Below, piece by piece: positions 1 through 5,081 of a DNA stretch of 5,081 bases. The notes under the pieces were generated by a model. It saw nothing but the letters and a program-made list of their open reading frames with translations, ran no database searches and had not been told where the DNA came from. Origin of the DNA: Betaproteobacteria bacterium (lineage in GTDB: Bacteria > Pseudomonadota > Gammaproteobacteria > Burkholderiales > SG8-39); assembly GCA_005884335.1 (NCBI GenBank), contig VBCJ01000112.1, positions 1-5,081 on the forward strand, given 5' to 3'. Each line of letters starts with the position of its first letter. Positions within the stretch are counted from its first letter, which is position 1. The translations under genes and the position numbers were made by a program.

Positions 1-1265
1 CTGCGCAAATGAATGGCGAGCAGGCACCCGCCCTTCAGGCGCCCGCGGAGGACGCGAGCACGGAGACCCCATCGCAGACGGACATTTTCTCGGCTGACAC
101 CGACTGGGGGGGCGAAAGCGGTCCGAGCCCGGGCGCACGCGACGACACCGATGAGGGTGATTTTTTCCAGGTTCCCGCCGAATCTCCCAATCTGCGCGAG
201 TATTTACACCGGCAACTCACTCTGACCAAGCTCGAGCCGCGCGACCGCAACCTGGTCGCGTTCCTGATCGAAGCGCTGGACGAAGGCGGCTATCTCACGC
301 AGCCCATGGAGGAGCTCGCGCAGCTCGTGCCCGAGGAATTGCAGATCGAGCCCGAGGAGCTGGACATCGCTCTCAAGCACCTGCAGAATTTCGACCCCAC
401 GGGCGTGGGTGCCCGCAATTGCGCGGAATGTCTCGAGTTGCAGCTGCTTGCCTTGCCCGAGTCCACGCCGAGCCGCGCGACGGCCCTCGCCATCGCGCAC
501 GAGCACCTCGAGCTCCTCGCGGCGCGCGACTTTGCGAGGCTGAGGAAAGCGCTGCAATGCGGAGACGACGAGCTGCGCCAGGCCCAGCGACTGATCCAGA
601 GCCTCAACCCGCGTCCCGGCGCCGCGTTCTCGACCACCGAGACGCGCTATATCGTACCCGACGTCGTAGTGAAGAAAATCAAGAATGTCTGGGTGGCGAG
701 CCTCAACCCCGACGCGCTGCCGAAGCTGCGCATCAATCGCATGTATGCCGATATCCTGCAGAACAACCGGAGTCAGTCGGGCAGCCAGCTCTCGCATCAG
801 CTGCAGGAGGCACGCTGGCTGATCAAGAACGTGCAGCAGCGATTCGAGACGATCCTGCGCGTGTCGCAGGCGATCGTCGACCGTCAGCGCCATTTTTTCG
901 AGCACGGCGAAGTCGGGATGCGGCCGCTGGTGCTGCGCGAAATCGCAAACACGCTCGGCCTGCACGAATCGACCGTTTCGCGCGTTACGACTCAGAAGTT
1001 CATGTTCACGCCGCGCGGTATTTTCGAGCTCAAGTACTTCTTCGGAAGTCACGTCGCCACCGAGACGGGGGGCGCCTGCTCGGCCACCGCCATCCGGGCG
1101 TTGCTCAAGCAGCTGGTTGCCGCAGAGGATGGCCGAAAACCTCTTTCGGACAGCAAGATCTCCGAGATCCTCAGCCAGCAGGGCATCGTGGTCGCACGTC
1201 GCACCATCGCCAAGTACCGGGAGTCGCTGCAGATTCCTTCGGTGAGCATGAGAAAGTCTCTTTGA
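1..1265 (+). CDS. rpoN: RNA polymerase sigma-54 factor RpoN (5'-partial)
   Basis: Alternative sigma factor that directs RNA polymerase to -24/-12 promoters and needs AAA+ activators for open-complex formation. The reading frame is open to the left edge (codons from base 3), and the glutamine-rich Region I of about 50 residues that interacts with activators is absent, so the gene starts upstream. The ATG at base 9 is therefore internal. Counting from that Met, residues 10-60 are an acidic, Ser/Thr/Pro-rich linker typical of Region II. Residues 61-300 form the core-binding part, including LQNFDPTGVGARN (125-137) and SLNPRPG (198-204). A helix-turn-helix lies at about 307-327 (LREIANTLGLHESTVSRV), and the diagnostic RpoN box ARRTIAKYRE is at 396-405, followed by a short tail. 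All visible domains are intact and end at a TGA. It lies 18 nt before hpf, the usual proteobacterial arrangement. Identification is near certain; only the start is missing. Confidence 0.97.
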   Translation, partial: AQMNGEQAPALQAPAEDASTETPSQTDIFSADTDWGGESGPSPGARDDTDEGDFFQVPAESPNLREYLHRQLTLTKLEPRDRNLVAFLIEALDEGGYLTQPMEELAQLVPEELQIEPEELDIALKHLQNFDPTGVGARNCAECLELQLLALPESTPSRATALAIAHEHLELLAARDFARLRKALQCGDDELRQAQRLIQSLNPRPGAAFSTTETRYIVPDVVVKKIKNVWVASLNPDALPKLRINRMYADILQNNRSQSGSQLSHQLQEARWLIKNVQQRFETILRVSQAIVDRQRHFFEHGEVGMRPLVLREIANTLGLHESTVSRVTTQKFMFTPRGIFELKYFFGSHVATETGGACSATAIRALLKQLVAAEDGRKPLSDSKISEILSQQGIVVARRTIAKYRESLQIPSVSMRKSL

Positions 1266-1283
1266 CGCGTAGACACGCTTCGC

Positions 1284-1607
1284 ATGAATCTCACGATCAG
1301 CGGGCACCACATGGCGGTCACGCCGTCGATCCGCAGTTACGTCGAGGGCAAACTTTCCAGGATCCGGCGGCATTTTGATCACGTCATCGACGTCAGCGTG
1401 ATCCTCACCGTGGACCATCTCGCACGAAAGGCGGAAGTCAGCTGTCATATTCCCGGCAAGGACATCTTCGTCAAGAGCGACGATCCGGATCTGTACGCCG
1501 CGATCGACGCCGTGGCGGACAAACTCGATCGCCAGATCATCAAGCACAAAGACCGCTTGCATGCGCATCCGCACGATGCGCTCAAGCACCATCCCCCGTC
1601 GGATTGA
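1284..1607 (+). CDS. hpf: Ribosome hibernation promoting factor, short form (HPF/RaiA family)
   Basis: Small cytoplasmic protein that binds the 30S decoding region in stationary phase and promotes inactive ribosome dimers (family knowledge). The 107-residue product starts MNLTISGHHM and has the beta-alpha-beta-beta-beta-alpha composition of the family. Diagnostic stretches are the N-terminal LTISGHH, YAAIDAVADKLDRQI (71-85) and KHKDR (87-91). It lacks the C-terminal dimerisation domain of long HPF, so it belongs to the short type that normally works with a partner such as RMF in enterics. It is about 12 residues longer than E. coli HPF because of a histidine- and proline-rich tail (93-105, six His). 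The start is supported by family alignment; there is no clear Shine-Dalgarno in the 18 nt after rpoN, so it is probably translated from the rpoN transcript, perhaps by coupling. Residence next to rpoN is standard. Confidence 0.95.
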   Translation: MNLTISGHHMAVTPSIRSYVEGKLSRIRRHFDHVIDVSVILTVDHLARKAEVSCHIPGKDIFVKSDDPDLYAAIDAVADKLDRQIIKHKDRLHAHPHDALKHHPPSD

Positions 1608-1629
1608 CATTTCCACGCGGGAAGGGCGT

Positions 1630-1660
1630 TCAACAGCCCCCTGAGCCGATAGTGTAGAAT
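1630..1660 (+). promoter_or_regulatory. Candidate sigma-70-type promoter for ptsN-hprK
   Basis: The hexamer TAGAAT at 1655-1660 matches the -10 consensus at five of six positions and lies in the only long gap of the window. The best upstream element is TCAACA (1630-1635, four of six to TTGACA), but the spacer would be 19 nt, longer than ideal. Transcription would begin near 1667 and give a leader of roughly 70 nt before ptsN. A perfect TTGACA at 1604-1609, overlapping the hpf stop, is 45 nt from this -10 and cannot pair with it. The call rests on the -10 match and position only. Confidence 0.4.
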
Positions 1661-1669
1661 TCCACGCCT

Positions 1670-1685
1670 TGCCGGCCCGCCGGCA
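1670..1685 (+). other. GC-rich inverted repeat in the ptsN leader
   Basis: The arms GCCGG (1671-1675) and CCGGC (1680-1684) pair across a four-base loop CCCG, extended by a T-A pair at 1670/1685. It is 62 nt past the hpf stop and is not followed by a T run, so it does not look like an intrinsic terminator. If the candidate promoter is real, this hairpin would sit almost at the 5' end of the ptsN transcript, where it could affect stability. In DNA of this G+C content such a short repeat could also be chance. Confidence 0.35.
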
Positions 1686-1704
1686 CGCACGGTTTCTGCG
1701 CACG

Positions 1705-1714
1705 CGAGCGCTCG
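1705..1714. other. Perfect 10-bp palindrome upstream of ptsN
   Basis: CGAGCGCTCG is fully self-complementary and lies 24 nt before the ptsN start, downstream of the candidate promoter. It could be a protein-binding half-site pair or a chance palindrome; I know no regulator with this site. With the inverted repeat at 1670-1685 and a CTCG at 1735-1738 that could compete for the CGAG arm, the leader has scope for alternative pairing, but this is inference. Confidence 0.25.
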
Positions 1715-1738
1715 AACCGGCCGATTTTCAGAGTCTCG

Positions 1739-2224
1739 ATGAACCTAATTGCCAAGCTCCTGCCCCCTTCGAACATCCTCCTGGACCTGGATGTGACGAG
1801 CAAAAAACGCATGTTCGAGCAGGCCGGGCTGCTCTTCGAGAACAACCAAGGGGTGGCCAGGAGCCTGGTGTTCGACAGCCTGTTTGCCCGCGAGCGTCTG
1901 GGCTCGACGGGGCTGGGGCAGGGACTCGCTATTCCGCACGGCAGGATCAAGGGTCTGAAGGAAGCGGTCGGGGCTTTTGTGCGTCTGGCACAGCCGGTTC
2001 CGTTCGACGCGCCCGACGGCAAGCCCGTCAGTCTGGTGTTCCTGCTGCTGGTGCCGGAACAGGCGACCGAGCAACACCTGCGCGTCCTGTCCGAGCTCGC
2101 ACAGATGCTGAGCGACCGTGAGCTGCGCGAGAAACTCTCGACCGACACCGACGCGAGCACGCTTCATCAGCACATCACCGCCTGGCAGCCTCATGTTGCA
2201 GATCAGCGTCGCGCAGCTGTATGA
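1739..2224 (+). CDS. ptsN: Nitrogen regulatory PTS component EIIA-Ntr (PtsN)
   Basis: Terminal phosphoacceptor of the nitrogen-related phosphotransferase system. It takes phosphate from HPr/NPr on a histidine and, in its phosphorylation-dependent state, regulates partners such as potassium transport and sensor kinases rather than carrying sugar (family knowledge). The 161-residue protein is close to the 163 residues of E. coli PtsN. It begins MNLIAKLLPPSNILLDLD as the family does. The active-site block GSTGLGQGLAIPHGRI (55-70) contains the phosphorylated histidine at 67, and PVSLVFLLLVPE (96-107) and HLRVLSELAQML (113-124) complete the PTS EIIA type-2 fold. The start ATG has only a weak upstream AGAG (1730-1733). 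The last 32 nt overlap hprK. The 131-nt gap before it is the most likely site for an independent promoter. Nothing appears truncated. Confidence 0.96.
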   Translation: MNLIAKLLPPSNILLDLDVTSKKRMFEQAGLLFENNQGVARSLVFDSLFARERLGSTGLGQGLAIPHGRIKGLKEAVGAFVRLAQPVPFDAPDGKPVSLVFLLLVPEQATEQHLRVLSELAQMLSDRELREKLSTDTDASTLHQHITAWQPHVADQRRAAV

Positions 2225-3116
2225 CGACAATCGCGACAAGCTCGGGTTCGCCTGGATCGGCGGAAAGACCGGCGGCGCGACCAAGCTTTGGCGCGACAGT
2301 ACCGGCGTCGCGGCGCTCGTAGGCCACCTCAATCTCATCCATCCCAACCGCATCCAAGTCCTCGGCAACCACGAGATCGCTCACCTCGCCGCATTCGAGG
2401 AGGCCGAGCTCTTCCAGATGCTCGGCAATCTGTTCGCGGTCCACCCGGTTGCGATCGTCGTCGCCGACGGAGCGCCCGCCGATGTGCGCATGCTGAAGGC
2501 GGCCGAGGCCTCGGGCACGGCGGTGTTCGCCACCGACATGCCCGGTGCGCAAGTCATCGACCGGCTGCGTCGCTATCTCGGCAAGGCGCTCGCGGAGACC
2601 ACGCAGTGCCACGGAGTATGCATGGACGTGCTCGGACTCGGGGTGCTCATCACGGGTGACTCGGGCGCCGGGAAAAGCGAGCTCGCGCTGGAACTGATCA
2701 GCCGCGGCCACGGGCTCGTTGCGGACGATGTCGTCGACGTCTCGCGCATCGCGGTGTCCACGCTCGAATGCCGCTGCCCGCCGGTATTGAAGGATTTTCT
2801 GGAAGTGCGCGGCCTGGGCGTGCTCAACATCCGCACGATATTCGGCGAGACTGCGGTGCGGCCGAAGATGAATTTGCGGCTGATCGTGCATCTCGATCGC
2901 CCGGGGACGAACGAGTCGGAGCGACTCCCTCTGCTCGAACAGTCGGAAGATATCCTGGGCGTGACCGTCCGGAAAGTCGTCATTCCGGTTGCGGCAGGTC
3001 GCAACCTCGCGGTGCTGCTCGAGGCCGCCGTGCGCGACTACATTCTGCAGCTTCGCGGCATTCACTCGACGGCCGAGTTCATGCAGAGGCAGCAGGCGGA
3101 AATGAAGAAAAGTTGA
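2193..3116 (+). CDS. hprK: HPr kinase/phosphorylase HprK
   Basis: Bifunctional enzyme that phosphorylates the regulatory serine (Ser46 type) of HPr with ATP or PPi and removes it by phosphorolysis, normally as a hexamer. I use the ATG at 2193 (307 residues), because the product then begins MLQISVAQLYDDNRDKLGF as betaproteobacterial HprK does; the open frame extends back to an ATG at 2118, but that stretch is out-of-frame ptsN sequence. Residues 1-130 are the N-terminal domain. The catalytic domain has His140, the Walker A loop GDSGAGKS (155-162, Lys161), the acidic pair Asp178-Asp179, and the HPrK signature EVRGLGVLNIRTIFGETAVR (204-223). These numbers coincide with the Lactobacillus casei enzyme as I remember it, and all key residues are present, so it should be active. 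It overlaps ptsN by 32 nt with little Shine-Dalgarno signal, suggesting translational coupling. HPr itself is not encoded in the window. Confidence 0.96.
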   Translation: MLQISVAQLYDDNRDKLGFAWIGGKTGGATKLWRDSTGVAALVGHLNLIHPNRIQVLGNHEIAHLAAFEEAELFQMLGNLFAVHPVAIVVADGAPADVRMLKAAEASGTAVFATDMPGAQVIDRLRRYLGKALAETTQCHGVCMDVLGLGVLITGDSGAGKSELALELISRGHGLVADDVVDVSRIAVSTLECRCPPVLKDFLEVRGLGVLNIRTIFGETAVRPKMNLRLIVHLDRPGTNESERLPLLEQSEDILGVTVRKVVIPVAAGRNLAVLLEAAVRDYILQLRGIHSTAEFMQRQQAEMKKS

Positions 3117-3160
3117 AATTCCCCGGGTGGCCGGTTTTGCGCAGCTACCGTCAATCCGCT

Positions 3161-3164
3161 AAGG
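3161..3164 (+). promoter_or_regulatory. Shine-Dalgarno sequence of rapZ
   Basis: AAGG lies 7 nt before the rapZ ATG, an ideal spacing, within the 55-nt hprK-rapZ gap. It fixes the ATG at 3172 as the start, in agreement with the family N-terminus, and is one of the few recognisable ribosome binding sites here. Confidence 0.6.
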
Positions 3165-3171
3165 TATCGAA

Positions 3172-4017
3172 ATGCAACTCGTGCTCATCAGCGGCCTCTC
3201 GGGTTCCGGCAAGAGCATCGCCCTCAATGCCCTCGAGGACAGCGGTTACTACTGCGTCGACAATCTCCCGGGGCAGCTGCTCCAGCAATCGGCGGAACTG
3301 CTCCGCAGCGCAGGCCACAACCATGTTGCGATGAGCATCGACGCCCGCATGGGCGATTCGCTCGAGCTCGTCCCGGAATACGTTGCCGCGCTGAAAGCTC
3401 AGGGCGTGGATCTGCGCCTGCTCTTCCTCGATGCGAAAAACGATACCCTGATCCGGCGCTTCTCCGAAACACGCAGGCGCCATCCGCTGGCGACCGGGAC
3501 GCGCACGCTCGAGGAGGCCCTGACGCGCGAGCGCGAGGTCCTCGCCCGCGTGGGCGAAATCGGCTACCGCCTCGACACGACCGATTTGCTGCCGAACATG
3601 CTGCGCAACTGGCTCAAGGAATGGCTCGACATCCGCACTGAAACGACGATGCTCCTGTTCGAGTCCTTCAGCTACAAGCACGGCGTTCCCCTGGACGCGG
3701 ATCTGGTATTCGACGTGCGCTGTCTGCCCAATCCGCATTACGACCCGCGGCTGCGACCTCTCACCGGTCTTGACGCGGAGGTGGTCGCGTTTCTCGAGAA
3801 GGAGCCGAAGGTCGGCACGATGCTGGGGGACATCCGGCGGTTCGTCGAGACCTGGCTGCCCGCGTACGGGCAGGACAGCCGCAGCTCGCTCACGGTCGCC
3901 GTCGGCTGCACCGGCGGCCGGCACCGCTCGGTATACCTCGTCGAGCGCCTCGGCGCTTATTTTCGCAGCCATACGCCGGTGCTGGTTCGTCACCGGCACC
4001 TCGTCCCTGCAGGATGA
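3172..4017 (+). CDS. rapZ: RNase adapter / P-loop nucleotide-binding protein RapZ (YvcJ family)
   Basis: P-loop ATP/GTP-binding protein. In enterics RapZ senses glucosamine-6-phosphate and presents the GlmZ small RNA to RNase E, controlling glmS; elsewhere the role is less clear. The 281 residues compare with 284 in E. coli. The N-terminal domain has the Walker A motif GLSGSGKS (8-15) and YYCVDNLP (26-33), and a Walker B-like strand LRLLFLDA (81-88). The C-terminal domain carries FESFSYKHGVP (163-173), DVRCLPNPHY (181-190) and the highly conserved GCTGGRHRSV (245-254). The protein ends HRHLVPAG and lacks the lysine/arginine-rich tail that E. coli RapZ uses for RNA binding, so GlmZ-type activity should not be assumed. 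It follows hprK, a common arrangement in Betaproteobacteria, and its stop codon overlaps the start of ubiX. Confidence 0.95.
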   Translation: MQLVLISGLSGSGKSIALNALEDSGYYCVDNLPGQLLQQSAELLRSAGHNHVAMSIDARMGDSLELVPEYVAALKAQGVDLRLLFLDAKNDTLIRRFSETRRRHPLATGTRTLEEALTREREVLARVGEIGYRLDTTDLLPNMLRNWLKEWLDIRTETTMLLFESFSYKHGVPLDADLVFDVRCLPNPHYDPRLRPLTGLDAEVVAFLEKEPKVGTMLGDIRRFVETWLPAYGQDSRSSLTVAVGCTGGRHRSVYLVERLGAYFRSHTPVLVRHRHLVPAG

Positions 4018-4622
4018 AGCCGACTGTCGTCGTCGCGCTGACCGGCGCTTCCGGAATGCCCTACGGCCTGAGGCTGGTCGAAACTTTGATACGCGCCGAG
4101 GCCCGCGTCTACCTCCTCTACTCCCAGGCCGCCCACGTGGTCGCCAAGCAGGAGCTAGGAATCGCATTACCGCCGCGTGCCTCCGACGCCGAGCGCATGT
4201 TCGGCGAGCGCTATTCGGCAAAGCGCGGCCAACTGCGCGTGTTCGGCCGCGAGGACTGGTTTGCTCCGGTCGCTTCCGGGTCGAATCCAGCCGACGCCAT
4301 GGTCATCTGCCCCTGCACCGTGGGCACTCTCGCGGCAGTCGCCGCGGGTCTCTCCGACAATCTCATCGAGCGCGCGGCCGACGTGACCTTGAAGGAGGGC
4401 CGCAAGCTGATTCTCGTCCCGCGCGAGACGCCGTTTTCGGCCCTGCACCTGGAGAACATGCTCAAGCTCGCGCGCGCGGGCGCGGTCATCCTCCCCGCCA
4501 ATCCCGGCTTCTATCACCGCCCGAAACGCGTCGAGGACCTGGTCGATTTCATCGTCGCGCGAATACTCGATCACCTCGGGGTCGAGCACGATTTGATGCG
4601 CCGCTGGGGCGAAGAAAGCTAG
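4014..4622 (+). CDS. ubiX: Flavin prenyltransferase UbiX
   Basis: Joins dimethylallyl monophosphate to reduced FMN to make prenyl-FMN, the cofactor of UbiD-type decarboxylases, here most likely for the decarboxylation step of ubiquinone synthesis. It is a 202-residue cytoplasmic flavoprotein of the homo-oligomeric family. Flavin-binding motifs are LTGASG (9-14, Ser13) and ASGS (88-91), followed by VICPCTVGTLAAVAAGLSDN (97-116) and ERAADV (119-124). Residues corresponding to the Pseudomonas aeruginosa active site, shifted by two, are Glu47, Lys127, Arg137-Glu138, Tyr167 and Arg183. The C-terminal RWGEES also matches that family. The ATG overlaps the rapZ TGA as ATGA, with AGG directly against the start, so translation is probably coupled to rapZ. 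No UbiD gene lies in the window. Paralogues acting in other UbiD pathways are possible, but similarity favours ubiX. Confidence 0.96.
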   Translation: MKPTVVVALTGASGMPYGLRLVETLIRAEARVYLLYSQAAHVVAKQELGIALPPRASDAERMFGERYSAKRGQLRVFGREDWFAPVASGSNPADAMVICPCTVGTLAAVAAGLSDNLIERAADVTLKEGRKLILVPRETPFSALHLENMLKLARAGAVILPANPGFYHRPKRVEDLVDFIVARILDHLGVEHDLMRRWGEES

Positions 4623-4635
4623 GCCGGACCCGCTC

Positions 4636-5081
4636 TTGGAATCGCTGCGCGTCCCGATTTTTCCGCTCAACACCGTGCTCTTCCCGGGAGGCCTGCTTCC
4701 GCTGCGGGTTTTCGAAGCGCGCTACATGGACATGACGCGCGAATGCCTCAAACGCAATGAACCGTTCGGGGTGTGCCTGATCCAGCAGGGGTCCGAGGTC
4801 GGCGCGCCCGCCGTGCCTGAAGGAGTCGGGTGCCTCGCGAAGATCCAGGAATGTGACATGCAGCAACAGGGTATCCTCAACCTCAAGACCCGCGGCAGCC
4901 AGCGGTTTCGAATCCTCGAGCGTCAAACCAACACCCAGGGTTTGATCTCGGCCGATGTCGAGCTGATCGCTCCCGACGCAAGCGTCGCGGTGCCCGAGGA
5001 GTTTGCCGCCTGCGCGCGGCTCCTGGAAATGGTCGTCCTCGACCAAGGCAAGCCCATTTTCGCCGAACCGCACGCCTTCGA
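4636..5081 (+). CDS. LON substrate-binding domain protein (3'-partial, probable TTG start)
   Basis: Stand-alone homologue of the N-terminal domain of Lon protease, without the ATPase or peptidase parts in the visible portion. Such proteins are widespread, around 200 residues, and their function is poorly known; a role in protein binding is inferred. The 148 visible codons begin with the hallmark PIFPLNTVLFPG (7-18) and LPLRVFEARYMDM (21-33), followed by PFGVCLIQQGSEVG (43-56) and a long run to the window edge without a stop. The frame is closed by a TGA at 4594-4596 and the first usable initiator is TTG at 4636, four residues ahead of the conserved beta strand; the next Met (codon 31) lies within the domain. 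The spacing from ubiX is 13 nt, with a purine-rich GAAGAAAG at 4611-4618 as the only ribosome-binding candidate. It could be full-length Lon only if ATPase sequences follow, which the short N-terminus and context make unlikely. Confidence 0.88.
   Translation, partial: MESLRVPIFPLNTVLFPGGLLPLRVFEARYMDMTRECLKRNEPFGVCLIQQGSEVGAPAVPEGVGCLAKIQECDMQQQGILNLKTRGSQRFRILERQTNTQGLISADVELIAPDASVAVPEEFAACARLLEMVVLDQGKPIFAEPHAF

Noticed and set aside
9..11. ATG at base 9 as the rpoN start.
   Set aside because: The frame is open to the window edge and a start here would remove the whole of Region I, which sigma-54 needs for activator response.
1624..1639. A GGGC/GCCC stem after hpf as a terminator.
   Set aside because: Only four base pairs with an eight-base loop and no T run downstream.
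1681..1699. A possible sigma-54 promoter (CGGCAC ... TTTCTGC) upstream of ptsN, tempting because rpoN is adjacent.
   Set aside because: The GG of the -24 element and the GC of the -12 element are 14 nt apart instead of 10, and the bases at the correct position are TT.
204..1703. A 499-codon open frame on the - strand, antisense to rpoN and hpf.
   Set aside because: It lies opposite two unmistakable genes, has an arginine/aspartate/histidine-rich composition without recognisable motifs, and is expected as a shadow in high-G+C coding DNA.
3137..3165. TTGCGC and TAAGGT with a 17-nt spacer as a promoter for rapZ.
   Set aside because: The -10 matches only three of six bases and coincides with the AAGG Shine-Dalgarno of rapZ, which explains it better.
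3151..4221. A 356-codon open frame on the - strand, antisense to rapZ and the start of ubiX.
   Set aside because: Low-complexity, Arg/Ala-rich translation with no domain, fully covered by conserved + strand genes; a G+C shadow. The same applies to the - strand frames at 2175-3065 and 4549-5073.
3770..4735. A 321-codon + strand frame crossing the end of rapZ, ubiX and the LON gene.
   Set aside because: It is out of frame with three conserved proteins and its translation is mostly Arg, Ser, Gly and Pro.

Overview
The window is a compact, single-strand run of housekeeping and regulatory genes from what is almost certainly a betaproteobacterium. Every supported gene is on the + strand. The evidence for the group is the gene order rpoN, hpf, ptsN, hprK, rapZ, in particular an HPr kinase/phosphorylase in a Gram-negative PTS-Ntr locus, which is characteristic of Betaproteobacteria and some relatives. 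High G+C (above 60% by eye, with G/C-rich third codon positions) and close family matches across all proteins fit this. I cannot name a genus.

Layout: the window opens inside rpoN (sigma-54), whose N-terminal Region I lies upstream. hpf (short ribosome hibernation factor) follows after 18 nt. The only sizeable gap is 131 nt between hpf and ptsN. It holds a candidate sigma-70 -10 element and two GC-rich palindromes, so a second transcript may start there. ptsN (EIIA-Ntr) then overlaps hprK by 32 nt. rapZ follows after 55 nt with a recognisable Shine-Dalgarno sequence. rapZ and ubiX (flavin prenyltransferase) overlap by 4 nt (ATGA). A LON substrate-binding-domain protein begins 13 nt after ubiX at a probable TTG codon and runs off the right edge. 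I see no RNA genes, mobile elements, CRISPR arrays or intrinsic terminators.

How the genes fit together: RpoN, EIIA-Ntr, HprK and RapZ form the known nitrogen/carbon signalling neighbourhood, in which phosphotransfer through HPr and EIIA-Ntr reports metabolic state and HprK can modify HPr on serine. No HPr, EI or EIIA-Man gene is in view; after rapZ the locus goes to prenyl-FMN synthesis (ubiX) and a LON-domain protein. The window looks like an ordinary conserved core region. I found no undescribed system; the findings are local oddities of modest interest.
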